This document shows positions 18,345 through 27,566 of a DNA stretch of 64,000 nucleotides, in pieces; the stretch's first letter is position 1, and each line of letters begins with the position of its first letter. The stretch lies in NCBI GenBank assembly GCA_016927815.1, contig JAFGLY010000106.1, positions 1-64,000 of the forward strand, given 5' to 3'. The notes below the pieces were generated by a model. That model was not told the origin of the DNA. It saw only the letters and a list, made by a program, of their open reading frames with translations, and made no database searches. The stretch is from Deltaproteobacteria bacterium (GTDB lineage Bacteria > Myxococcota_A > UBA796 > JAFGLY01). Both the position numbers and the translations under genes were made by a program.

Positions 18345-19522
18345 CAGTTGCTCCTGCGGGGTGCCAGCGTGAAGGCCAGCTGGCCCCAGGTGTACAGGCG
18401 GGATCCGTCGTTCTGCCCGCCGGCGTTGAGGGTGAGGGCTCCCTCGAGGGGACCCAGGGTGGCCAGGGCTCGGGAGACGCCGACGAGGACCCCCGGGGCC
18501 ATGACCGTTCCTCGGGCTGCGACCACGCACCCGGCGCAGCCCGCCTGGGCGTCCTCACCCACGACTTCGGAGGTGTAGGCGCTCCCCACCGACCAGAGCG
18601 GGCCGGCGTTCAGCCACCAGTCGCCGGCCCTGAATCCCAGCCCGAGAAAGCCGTAGCCGGCGTTCAGGGAGGCGCCCCTGACCTCGTAGGGCTCGCCCAG
18701 CTCGGTGGTGATGCCCTCGGTGTCCGCGATCGGACTGCCGAAGCCTCCGTGCCAGCCCACCTCGGCCATCACGCCGAGGTGCCTGCCGAAGCCCGCCTCG
18801 ATGCCGACACCTGCGCGTCCGCCCACCCCGTTCCAGCCCGACGGCTGGAATGCATCGGGATTCCAGGAAACCTCGGAGGGATCGCCCGCGCTCGTGAAGG
18901 CGGGCCCAAGGGTGAACCGAGGGCCGAGGTAGGCGATCTTCACCGGCTCACGCTCGGCCTTCTCGACCACGAGCGCCACCGCGGGGGAGGGCTCGCCGGC
19001 CTTCACGCTCACCGCCTGACCCCCGAAGCTGTACTCCCCCGCGGGGAGAAGCCCCTGGTAGCGTCCGGTCGTGGCGATGGCGTTCGCGGCCGCCTCGATG
19101 GAGGCACGCTGATCCGGCGCGAACGGCATCTGGTTGGCCACGAGGCGGACCGGGTCCTTCCTGCGGCTGCCCAGGTCCACGGTTCCGTAGCTGGCATCGA
19201 GCTCGGCAAGCCAGGCCGAGACCTCCTCGGTGCGCTCGAGATCGGAAGCTCGCGTCAGCCGCTCGTGCACCGCGTTGATGTCGCCCAAGCCGCGCGCTGC
19301 CTGGGCTGCGAGGTAGTGGTCGTCGTAGGTCAGCGCCACTCCCTCCAGCGCCTGCATCTCGCGGTAGGCGGCCTCCACGCCCTTCCAGGCATTGCGCTTG
19401 GCCAGTCGGCGCATCTCCTCCGAGAGACGAACGTGCTCGCCCTCCTCGAACGATCCGGCCTGGACCTCGGCGGCCAGGAGTGCGCTGACGACGAAGGGGG
19501 TGAGGAGCAGGGGGTGGAACAT
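18344..19522 (-). CDS. Secreted protein with helical/TPR-like N-terminus and outer-membrane-barrel-like C-terminus
   Basis: Signal peptide MFHPLLLTPFVVSALLAAEVQA; barrel-like GAYGFLGLGFRAGDWWLNAGPLW..; 1-bp overlap with next gene. Confidence 0.6.
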   Translation of the reverse strand: MFHPLLLTPFVVSALLAAEVQAGSFEEGEHVRLSEEMRRLAKRNAWKGVEAAYREMQALEGVALTYDDHYLAAQAARGLGDINAVHERLTRASDLERTEEVSAWLAELDASYGTVDLGSRRKDPVRLVANQMPFAPDQRASIEAAANAIATTGRYQGLLPAGEYSFGGQAVSVKAGEPSPAVALVVEKAEREPVKIAYLGPRFTLGPAFTSAGDPSEVSWNPDAFQPSGWNGVGGRAGVGIEAGFGRHLGVMAEVGWHGGFGSPIADTEGITTELGEPYEVRGASLNAGYGFLGLGFRAGDWWLNAGPLWSVGSAYTSEVVGEDAQAGCAGCVVAARGTVMAPGVLVGVSRALATLGPLEGALTLNAGGQNDGSRLYTWGQLAFTLAPRRSN

Positions 19523-19541
19523 GGGCACCTCCGGACGGGAA

Positions 19542-20498
19542 TCACAGGGTAGCGGTACGCGGTTCGGGCAGGGCGTGGATGGCGTGGCACGCCACGCGGT
19601 GCCCGCTTCGGGGTTCCAAGGCGGGCATGACGGTCTGGCACGCATCCACGGCGAACGGGCAGTCGGGGTGGAAGGGGCAGCCCACGGTCGCGAGGCTGCC
19701 GGAGGGCAGGGGCGCGGACCAGGGGTCGAACAGGAGCCGGCTGTAGGGATGGCGAGGTTCGGCGGTTCGGGGGTCGAAGGACTCGATGACCCAACCGTCG
19801 AGCATGACCATCGCGTGGGTGCACCAGGCGCGGGCGGTGGCCATGTCGTGGGTGACGAGGATGCACGCCGCATCGCGGGGAAGGTTGCCCACGAGATCCT
19901 CGAGCACCTCCTCCCGTCGCTTCGGATCGAGCCCGCTGGTGGGCTCGTCGGCCACCACGAGATGCGGGTCGAGGGCGAGCACCCTCGCGAGCGTGACCCG
20001 CCGTTGCTCACCGCCCGACATCTGGCGGGGAAGGGCGTCGCGCCGGGTGGCCAGACCCAGGCGCTCCAGGAGCGCGTCCGCCTCCTCCCGGGCCTGCGCC
20101 CTGGATCGACCCCGGAGGACGCGGAGGGTCTCGGCCACGTGCTCGGCTGCCGTTTGCTGGGGGTCCAGCGCGGACATGGCGTCCTGCGGCACGTACTGGA
20201 AGTGGACACGCCGGGGTTGCCGCTCCGCTTCGGAAAGCCCGTCCCAGCGCCGCCCTTCCAGCCACACCTCCCCTGAGGAGGGTTCCTCGAGGCCGAGCAC
20301 GATGCGGGAGAGGGTGGTCTTGCCCGATCCGGACTGGCCGACGACAGCCAGCACCTGCCCTACGGACAGCTCCAGGTCCACGCCCTTGAGCGCCTCCACC
20401 TCCCGGGTGGGGCTCCAGGGCCACGGCCCACGCAGGACGAAGGTCTTCCGGAGGTCCTGGACCCGGACGATGGGCAAGGAAGGCCCAGCGGCGATCAT
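19542..20498 (-). CDS. Oligopeptide/dipeptide ABC transporter ATP-binding protein (DppF/OppF type)
   Basis: GQSGSGKTTLSR Walker A, MSGGEQRRV signature, LVVADEPTSGLD, C-terminal oligopeptide-transporter extension. Confidence 0.92.
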   Translation of the reverse strand: MIAAGPSLPIVRVQDLRKTFVLRGPWPWSPTREVEALKGVDLELSVGQVLAVVGQSGSGKTTLSRIVLGLEEPSSGEVWLEGRRWDGLSEAERQPRRVHFQYVPQDAMSALDPQQTAAEHVAETLRVLRGRSRAQAREEADALLERLGLATRRDALPRQMSGGEQRRVTLARVLALDPHLVVADEPTSGLDPKRREEVLEDLVGNLPRDAACILVTHDMATARAWCTHAMVMLDGWVIESFDPRTAEPRHPYSRLLFDPWSAPLPSGSLATVGCPFHPDCPFAVDACQTVMPALEPRSGHRVACHAIHALPEPRTATL

Positions 20499-21235
20499 GC
20501 GTCGATCCCTTCCGGTGTGCCGAAACGAACCACGATGTCGGCGATCCTCGTCACCGTGTCCTCGTGGTGCGAGATGAGCAGGAGGCCGCACCCTCGATCT
20601 CGGCAGACCCGGACGAGCAGCTCGATGATGCCTCGCCGGAGGATCGGATCGAGGCCGGTCTCTGGCTCGTCGGCGACCACCACGCTCGGGTGGGGCGCGA
20701 TGGCCACCGCGAGCGCGGCTCGCTGGCACTGGCCGCCGGACAGCTCCTGGGGCAGGGATCCCGCGGTTCGAGGCGCGAGCCCCACCTCGGCGAGCAGGCC
20801 CCGCACCTCCCTGCCCGGGTCTTCGACCGGCGGGGTCCGCCGGGCCATCGCCAGCACCACCTGGCGCCCGATGGTCCGGCCGGGATTGAGCGCGCTTGCC
20901 GCCACCTGGGGAGCGTAGGTGAAGAAGGAGCCGCGCAGGGCGGAGGTTTCCCGCGCGAGGCGCTGCATCTCCGACCGGCCCCCGCCCAGGTGATCCCGGT
21001 ACCAGTCCCGGTCCGCCTCGAGCCCCGGGTACCTCAAGGAGCCGCCGGCGAGCCCAGGGTCCACGTCCACGAGCCCCATGAGGCAGCGAGCGGTCAGAGA
21101 CTTGCCCACACCCGAGGGTCCGACGAGCGCGGTGACCTGGCCAGCGCGCACGTCCACATCGATGTCCGAGACCAGCGTGCGCGAGCGTGTGCGCACCGTA
21201 AGTCCACGCAGTTCGACGAGCGGCTCGCCCGGCAT
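20495..21235 (-). CDS. Oligopeptide/dipeptide ABC transporter ATP-binding protein (DppD/OppD type)
   Basis: GPSGVGKSLTARC, LSGGQCQRAALA, VVADEPETGLD; ATGA overlap with next gene. Confidence 0.92.
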   Translation of the reverse strand: MPGEPLVELRGLTVRTRSRTLVSDIDVDVRAGQVTALVGPSGVGKSLTARCLMGLVDVDPGLAGGSLRYPGLEADRDWYRDHLGGGRSEMQRLARETSALRGSFFTYAPQVAASALNPGRTIGRQVVLAMARRTPPVEDPGREVRGLLAEVGLAPRTAGSLPQELSGGQCQRAALAVAIAPHPSVVVADEPETGLDPILRRGIIELLVRVCRDRGCGLLLISHHEDTVTRIADIVVRFGTPEGIDA

Positions 21236-22056
21236 CAGCGTGCCCTCGCGGCGTGGCCGAGGGCCATCGAGAGGAGCGCCGTGACCCCGACCAGCCCGAG
21301 GCCGAGGATCAGTGCGTGGATCGAGGGCACATCGAGCACCAGGCTCGAGTACCCCAGGTAGAGCAGATCGGCCCAGGACTTCGTGGAGTCCGAATGGGTG
21401 AACGACGGCTGCATGGCATCGAGCGCCAGGTACGAGAGCGCGATCTCCAGGAAGACCACCTGCATCAGCGTCTCGGCCCCCTGGCGCACGACCACGGGCC
21501 GGAGGTTTAAGCCGACGATGTGCCACAGGTAGATGCGCGTGCGGGAGAACCCATGGGCCCTCAAAGCCTCCACGAACCGCGCGCCGCCGAGCCGGCCCGC
21601 CACGGCCGCGGCCTCGTCCATGGCGCCCGGTGCGGCGAGCAGGGCCCACACCACGGCCAGGACGCCCAGGCCTCGCCAGTCGAGCGGCATGACGAGGGCC
21701 ACCACCAGGATGACCACCATGCGGGGCAACGCGCCGACGATATCGCGGAGCACGTTCACGACGGCCTCCACCCGCTCGCTGCCCACGCACCGGACGAGGC
21801 CTCCCGCCACGCCCAGCAGGGTCACGAGGAGGCCGGCCACGACCGCCGGGGCCGCCACCACCCGGGCACCCTGGAGGGCGATCTCCGTCAGGGGTCGGCC
21901 TCGATCGTCCGCCCCGAAGGGCGGGAGGTCCAGCACGCCCACCCATGCCCGTGCCGGATCACCCTCTGAGAGCCGGTCGGGCGCCAGGACTGCCGCCAAC
22001 GCGAGCAGCCCGAGGCAGATCCCCGCCACCGCGAGCCCGAACCAGCGCCGGCTCAC
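21235..22056 (-). CDS. Oligopeptide/dipeptide ABC transporter permease (DppC type)
   Basis: Multi-TM; EALRAHGFSRTRIYLWHIVGLNLRPVVV permease loop. Confidence 0.88.
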   Translation of the reverse strand: MSRRWFGLAVAGICLGLLALAAVLAPDRLSEGDPARAWVGVLDLPPFGADDRGRPLTEIALQGARVVAAPAVVAGLLVTLLGVAGGLVRCVGSERVEAVVNVLRDIVGALPRMVVILVVALVMPLDWRGLGVLAVVWALLAAPGAMDEAAAVAGRLGGARFVEALRAHGFSRTRIYLWHIVGLNLRPVVVRQGAETLMQVVFLEIALSYLALDAMQPSFTHSDSTKSWADLLYLGYSSLVLDVPSIHALILGLGLVGVTALLSMALGHAARAR

Positions 22057-22985
22057 GACGCCACCTCCGCCGGCAGAAGCGGCGCCCGGCGCACGTGCCA
22101 GGCCACGACCACCTCCACCAGGGCCTGCAGGAGCAACAGCACGGAGGACACGACGGCGAACCCGGTGGCCGCGGCCAGCACGAGGCCGAAGTCCTGGAGG
22201 ATGGTCGCCCGCCAGAGCAGGTCTCCGAGGCCGTCGATCCTGAGGACGGCCTCCACGACGACGGCTCCGGAGAGCAGGTGCAGGAGGCGAGCCCGGAGCT
22301 GGCCCGCGAGGGACCCGGCCACGTTGGGAAGCATGTTGCCGAGCTCGCCCTCGCCACGCAGGAGCCCCACCAGGACGTAGGGCTGGGTGCGCTCCCTGTC
22401 GAAGACACCCCGCACCCCGACCACTGCGCCGGAGAGGGCGCCATCGGCCACGCCGAGCACGAGGGCACCGAGGAGGAGCCGTATGAAGGCGGCCTGGTCT
22501 CCGTGTGCATCGGCCCCGTAGCGGAGGAGGACGGCCGCGGCCGCCACGAGCGCGAGCACTACGGCAGGCACGAGCCCCATGGCCTGGAAGGCCGGATCGA
22601 GACGACGCGGCAGCCAGCCCACGCCAGCGGCGACCGAGGCCAGGAGCAGCGGGGTCGTGGCCAGGAGGATGAGCAGCACGGTGTTGGGGACCGCGGCGTC
22701 GAGGAGCTGCCGGACGGGCACGCCCTGGAGCACGCGCCAGGAGTTGCCCATGTCACCCGCCAAAGCCCCGCTCACCCAGGACCGGTAGAAGTGGACCGGC
22801 CCCCGGTCCAGGTTCCAGCGGGCCGCCAGCCCATCGGTGCCCCCACAGATCTCGGGCGGACAGATGATGCTGGCCGGATCGCCGGGCAGGAGCCAGATGA
22901 GCGCCGTGATGAGCGCCGGGACGGCTGCCGGCAGCGCCAGGGCCACCAGGACTCGGACCAGGGGCTGGGCCCACCAGCGCTTCAC
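22053..22985 (-). CDS. Oligopeptide/dipeptide ABC transporter permease (DppB type)
   Basis: WLLPGDPASII, YRSWVSGALAGDMGNSW, RLLHLLSGAVVVEAVLRIDGLGDLLWRATILQD. Confidence 0.88.
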   Translation of the reverse strand: MKRWWAQPLVRVLVALALPAAVPALITALIWLLPGDPASIICPPEICGGTDGLAARWNLDRGPVHFYRSWVSGALAGDMGNSWRVLQGVPVRQLLDAAVPNTVLLILLATTPLLLASVAAGVGWLPRRLDPAFQAMGLVPAVVLALVAAAAVLLRYGADAHGDQAAFIRLLLGALVLGVADGALSGAVVGVRGVFDRERTQPYVLVGLLRGEGELGNMLPNVAGSLAGQLRARLLHLLSGAVVVEAVLRIDGLGDLLWRATILQDFGLVLAAATGFAVVSSVLLLLQALVEVVVAWHVRRAPLLPAEVAS

Positions 22986-23003
22986 GAGCCCACCTCCCTC
23001 CGC

Positions 23004-24575
23004 CTAGATCTCGTACCGCCAGGCGTCGAACATCGTGAAGTAGTAGTAGGGCGAGATCGTGTTGCTCTTCACCTCGGTCCTCCAGGCGCTCTTGGTGTCG
23101 AGCTTCCAGAGGAACACGTAGGGCAGCTCCTCGGAGAGCCGCTTGTGAAGCTTGTGGTAGGCGTCCCGCGCTGCGGTGTCGGTCTTGGCCGTGTCGTACT
23201 GGGCGAGGAGCTGATCGATCTCGGTGTTGGAGTAGTTGAAGATGTTGCGGGTGCCCTTGCCACGGCTGCGGGTGAAGAACAGCTCGTTCACGTCCTCGAC
23301 CTGACCGAACGACCACTTGCCCACGAGCAGGTCGTAGTCGGTGAGGCGACCGGTGACGGCCTCGGTGGTCCACTTGTCGGGTGGGATCTTGAAGACCGTC
23401 GAGCCGAATCCCGCGCCCTCGAACTGGTTGCCGATGTAGGACAGGATGTCCGGAGCCTCGTTGTCGAGGGACTTCTCCATGCCCAGGCGGAAGGACAGGG
23501 GCTGCCCCTTGAAGGTCCACCGGCCGGCCACCTTCACCATCCCCGCCTGCTTCAGGAGCGCCTGGGCGCGGGCCTGGTCGGATCGCTCGTTGGGGAGCAC
23601 CGCCTGGTTGTAGTACGGAGACGTGGGGACGAACGGCCCGGAGATGAACTCGCAGGGGCTGTTGCGCTCACCGGGCTTCACGCCGATGGCCTTCTCCCGG
23701 AGCTCCGTGCGATCGAGGACCAGGTTGAGGGCTTGGCGGACGCGCTTGTCGTCGAGGGGGGGCTTCTTGGTGTTGACAGCGACGAACCACCAGGACCGCA
23801 GATCGTAGGACTTGAGGGTGAGTTCGTCGGACGCGGCCACATCGGCTCGGAAGTTTGGCGCGACCTCGATGATCCCCTGCACGGAGTTGTTGATGAGCGC
23901 CTTGATGGCCAGGAGGGGATCCCCGCTCTCCTGGAGCTGCATCTGTCCGATGCCGGGCTTGTGGTGCGTGTTGCCATACCCGGTGAACGTGACGCCCCTC
24001 GTCCCCCGGCTTCCCGCCATGGCGCCCGTACCGGTGGGCCGCGCGGAAAACTCCACGTCCGGGCTGATGGCGGTCCGGCCGGAGAAGACGTGCCGGGGCA
24101 TGACCGAGAACCCGAGCCGCTCCTGCGGGTTGTGCACCACGCGGGTGAACTGGACGATCGCCGTGTTCTTCCCGTCCTCCTTGCAGCCGGTCAGGATGTC
24201 CCGGTAGCCCTCCGCGATGGGGCTGGGCGTGCCGGGGTCGAGCAGCGCGTCCACGGTGAAGCAGATGTCGGCCGCGGTGAGCGGCTTCCCATCGTGCCAC
24301 TTGACGCCCTCCACGAGATCGATCTTGAGCGACTTCCCGAGGTCGGTCACCTGGCTGCTCTTGACCAGCCGGCTCACGAGCTCGTTGTTGACCGGATCGT
24401 GGTAGAAGAGCCGGTCGAACACCAGCTCCTGCGCCCGAAAGTCCACCATCTTGGCGGCATAGAGTGGATTCAGGGTCGTCGGGAGAGCACCTTCGTAGTA
24501 GGTCAGGAGAGCTCCCGTCGAGAGGACGGCGGCCGACATTCCGACAGCGACCACCAGATCACGGCTTCGACCCAT
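23004..24575 (-). CDS. ABC transporter substrate-binding protein, family 5 (SBP_bac_5)
   Basis: TLNPLYAAKMVDFRAQELVFDRLFYHDP, GVKWHDGKPLTAADICFTVDALLDP, DKRVRQALNLVLDR. Confidence 0.93.
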   Translation of the reverse strand: MGRSRDLVVAVGMSAAVLSTGALLTYYEGALPTTLNPLYAAKMVDFRAQELVFDRLFYHDPVNNELVSRLVKSSQVTDLGKSLKIDLVEGVKWHDGKPLTAADICFTVDALLDPGTPSPIAEGYRDILTGCKEDGKNTAIVQFTRVVHNPQERLGFSVMPRHVFSGRTAISPDVEFSARPTGTGAMAGSRGTRGVTFTGYGNTHHKPGIGQMQLQESGDPLLAIKALINNSVQGIIEVAPNFRADVAASDELTLKSYDLRSWWFVAVNTKKPPLDDKRVRQALNLVLDRTELREKAIGVKPGERNSPCEFISGPFVPTSPYYNQAVLPNERSDQARAQALLKQAGMVKVAGRWTFKGQPLSFRLGMEKSLDNEAPDILSYIGNQFEGAGFGSTVFKIPPDKWTTEAVTGRLTDYDLLVGKWSFGQVEDVNELFFTRSRGKGTRNIFNYSNTEIDQLLAQYDTAKTDTAARDAYHKLHKRLSEELPYVFLWKLDTKSAWRTEVKSNTISPYYYFTMFDAWRYEI

Positions 24576-24586
24576 GGCGTGGCTCC

Positions 24587-25945
24587 TCAGTGCATGGGGA
24601 CGCCGGGCGCACTCTCCCGTCCGATCCGCACCTGGAGTGCGTCGAGCGGGATGCGGGCGACCTCGACCCCGGGAATACGCCCTTCCTGGGCGTGAAGCAG
24701 GTCCGCGGCGCGGGAAGCGTTCTTGTTGCCTGCGTTCCAGGCCGCGACAGAGAGCAGGTAGGCCGGTTCGGCGGCGGACCCGATGCTGAAGTCGACCGCG
24801 TGGAGCCGAAGCAGGCCCATGGCGCGGTCGTCCCCGGCCCGGCCCGCGATCCGCTCGGCCTCGCGGAGCACGCCCAGGCGTGCCAGTTCTCCGAACGAAC
24901 GGTGGAAACCCTGTTCGCCGCCCCCCCGGATCCTCATGGCCGCCAGGAGCTGCTCGAAGAGCCCCTGGGCACGGTCGTTCGCGCAATCGACCCGGATGGC
25001 CCCTTCCTGCACGCAAGGGGCGATGACCGCGGCGATGGGGCTGCGACCGACCCAGGCGTCCAGGTCCGATGGCCCTTCGGCCGCCAGGGCGGCATCGCCG
25101 GGCGCGAGCAGGGTGGACCCGAAGAGGCACTCCATCGGGACGGGCATGGGGGGAGCCAGGACCGAAGGCTCCCCCGGGAGCCGCCAGGGGGCCAGCAGGA
25201 GCGTGATGGCGCCGTCCGCGGAGGGCAGGGCCTGCCGCGCCGCCGCCTCGTGCCAGAGCGCCAGCTTGAGCAGGACGCCCGGATCCGCAACCCGGACCTC
25301 CCGCCCCTCCACCGTGTCCGAAAAGACGTGGCAGGAGGGCGTCGCGAGATCGGGCAAACGTCCGGGGGTGACCGGATCGACGGCCCCTGGCGTGGCGTCC
25401 AGGGGCGTCGCCGGCGGCCACTCGGCTGAGTCTCGCAGCCAGCGGGACCAGGCTGCCGCGGGTCCGGTCAGCGAACCGGGAGCCCCGGCCAGACAGGTGG
25501 CGAGGGAACCGACCGCCCGGTCCGGCTCGCCCAGGAGGATCTCGGAGATGCCCACGACGCAGTCCACCTGGGGCGGATCCTCCTCGCGCCGCTCGTCACG
25601 CCACAACACCACCGTGGCCCGCGCGGCGAGATGGGCGGCCTGGCGGAGCGCGGCGGACATCTCCAGGTGGGCGCGCGCCTGTCCGGCCGGCACGGGCGGG
25701 GATCCACCGAAGGCCTGGAGCGCCGCGGGGTAGTCGCGTCGCATCACGAGCGCCGCCCATCCCGGGTGCGCCTCGTAGGGTGCCCGGGTGGCGGCGTCGG
25801 CCATGACCACGGGCCAGGTCTGGGTCACCAGGGCCCCGGAGAGCACGGCCTCGCTCGGCTTCTGGGCCTCGGGGGACGCCGGTGGGCCGCCGCACCCCTG
25901 GGCGAGGAGGAGCACGAGTACCCAGCCCGCCCGGCGGGCCCCCAT
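24587..25945 (-). CDS. Lipoprotein of unknown function (repeat/TPR-like)
   Basis: Lipobox LLLAQGCGG; two short spacings within the operon. Confidence 0.65.
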   Translation of the reverse strand: MGARRAGWVLVLLLAQGCGGPPASPEAQKPSEAVLSGALVTQTWPVVMADAATRAPYEAHPGWAALVMRRDYPAALQAFGGSPPVPAGQARAHLEMSAALRQAAHLAARATVVLWRDERREEDPPQVDCVVGISEILLGEPDRAVGSLATCLAGAPGSLTGPAAAWSRWLRDSAEWPPATPLDATPGAVDPVTPGRLPDLATPSCHVFSDTVEGREVRVADPGVLLKLALWHEAAARQALPSADGAITLLLAPWRLPGEPSVLAPPMPVPMECLFGSTLLAPGDAALAAEGPSDLDAWVGRSPIAAVIAPCVQEGAIRVDCANDRAQGLFEQLLAAMRIRGGGEQGFHRSFGELARLGVLREAERIAGRAGDDRAMGLLRLHAVDFSIGSAAEPAYLLSVAAWNAGNKNASRAADLLHAQEGRIPGVEVARIPLDALQVRIGRESAPGVPMH

Positions 25946-25947
25946 GT

Positions 25948-27108
25948 CTACTTTCCCTCGCAGAACTGGCGGTTCCCCGCTGCGGAGACGCAGAGTGCCA
26001 TGGCGTTCTTGGTGTCCTGCCCGCTCACCCGGGCATAGTCCAGCCACTCGCGGGCGTAGGCCTTGGTGGTGTTCCGGTACCGGGTCGCCTTGGCCTCGTT
26101 CTCCTCCGTACGGCTCTCGACGTACGCCTCCTCGGCCGCCTGCCAGATCCGGTTCGCGGCCTCGGCCTTGAGCTTGAGGAGTGCCGCGACGCGCGAGACG
26201 TAGGTGGCTCCCTTCCAGTTGGCCTTGTTCTCGAGGGCGTAGTCGGCCCAGCGGATGACGCCGTTCGCCCGGCCCACGTCGAGGCGTGACAGGTAGATGG
26301 CGTACTTGAAACAGAGGTCCGGATCGGAACGATCGATCTCCTCGAGGTGGCGCTTCATCAGCCGGGCCCACGTGGCCTTGTCGCCGCGGGCCTCGGCGTC
26401 GTTGAGCAGCACGCGGCTCACCTTGTCCTTCTCGGTCTGTCGGCCGGCCGAGGCCAGCCGGTCCTCGAGGCAGGAGCGCTGGCCTCCAGAAAGCTGGCCC
26501 ATCAACGCGCTGGATTCGAGCGCCACGAGGTCGTTGCAGGTTGCGGGTGCGACGCCAGCCACCGCCGCGGAACCCGAGGCACCCTGGCTGGGGAGGCTCC
26601 CGGTGGGAGAGAACCCGGGCCGCATGCCGGCCCCTCCGCCGGTGGCGGTCGCCCCCGCCTGGCCGGTGGCCGAGGGAGACGAGACCGGGAGGCGGCCCTG
26701 CGAGGTCGCCGCGCCGGACGCCGACCCCGGGTCTACGGGGAAGGGGGTCCGGCCCGCATCCGGCCCGGCGGCCAGCCGTTCCTCCTCGGCTGGCACCTCC
26801 TCGTACGGCTCCTCGTACGGCTCCTCGGGAGGCGCGGCCTCGGCCACCCGCTCGCTGTACGACGACAGGGGGGCGAACGGGGACAGGCCGGGAGCGCCTT
26901 CGAGCGTGAACCAGTCGAACCTCAACTCCGCGGGCATGGGCACTCCCTGGCTGTCGAGGCGCATGTCCGCGTTCAAGGCCACGCCGTCCACCACGCAGCC
27001 GGCCCAGCCGTCCGGGCAGGGCAGCGGGGGGAACACGCCGGCCAGGTCGGACCAGGCCACGGCATGCACCGGTCCGGCGAGGAGGGTGGAGAGGAGCAGC
27101 ACCTGCAC
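25948..27108 (-). CDS. Secreted protein of unknown function with Glu/Pro-rich region and C-terminal helical repeats
   Basis: GTG start 27108, signal VQVLLLSTLLAGPVHA; EEPYEEPYEEVPAEEE; helical C-terminus. Confidence 0.6.
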   Translation of the reverse strand: MQVLLLSTLLAGPVHAVAWSDLAGVFPPLPCPDGWAGCVVDGVALNADMRLDSQGVPMPAELRFDWFTLEGAPGLSPFAPLSSYSERVAEAAPPEEPYEEPYEEVPAEEERLAAGPDAGRTPFPVDPGSASGAATSQGRLPVSSPSATGQAGATATGGGAGMRPGFSPTGSLPSQGASGSAAVAGVAPATCNDLVALESSALMGQLSGGQRSCLEDRLASAGRQTEKDKVSRVLLNDAEARGDKATWARLMKRHLEEIDRSDPDLCFKYAIYLSRLDVGRANGVIRWADYALENKANWKGATYVSRVAALLKLKAEAANRIWQAAEEAYVESRTEENEAKATRYRNTTKAYAREWLDYARVSGQDTKNAMALCVSAAGNRQFCEGK

Positions 27109-27119
27109 GGGGTCTCCCT

Positions 27120-27566
27120 TCAGTAGGCGGGGGCTTCCGAGCCCTCGTCGCGTGGCTCGTCGCGTCCGAACTGGATGACGGGCTCCTCGATCTCCTCGGT
27201 CTGGAGATCGAGGCGGGCCAGCTCGACGGGGATCTTGTTCTTGCGCTTCCGTACGCTGTACTGGATGATCTGGGTGACGTACCCGGGCGCCGAGATCTCG
27301 AGTTGCAGATCCATGCCGGGTACGAAGGCCATCTCGGAGCCATCGGGCATGTAGAGGACCGTGGCCTCCCACGACCCGTCCACGGCGTTGACCCGGTGCC
27401 GGTCGGACTCGTCGGGGTGGCGGACCACGGCCGTGGCGATGGGCTCGCCCTCCGTGTCGGTGACGACGACCTTGACGGGGACGCCCGCTGCGTCCTTGGA
27501 CCGGGCCTCGGCGACGTCGGAGAGAGACAGCGCGGCGAGGATGCACGCGATCAGGAAGGATTTCAT
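27120..27566 (-). CDS. Secreted carboxypeptidase-regulatory-like (Ig-fold) domain protein
   Basis: Signal peptide; VPVKVVVTDTEGEPIATAVVRHP...LQLEISAPGYVTQIIQYSV. Confidence 0.65.
   Translation of the reverse strand: MKSFLIACILAALSLSDVAEARSKDAAGVPVKVVVTDTEGEPIATAVVRHPDESDRHRVNAVDGSWEATVLYMPDGSEMAFVPGMDLQLEISAPGYVTQIIQYSVRKRKNKIPVELARLDLQTEEIEEPVIQFGRDEPRDEGSEAPAY

Noticed and set aside
21945-24695. 916-aa ORF antisense to ABC permease and SBP genes
   Set aside because: Translation is His/Gly/Glu-rich noise; opposite strand is clearly Dpp-type genes.
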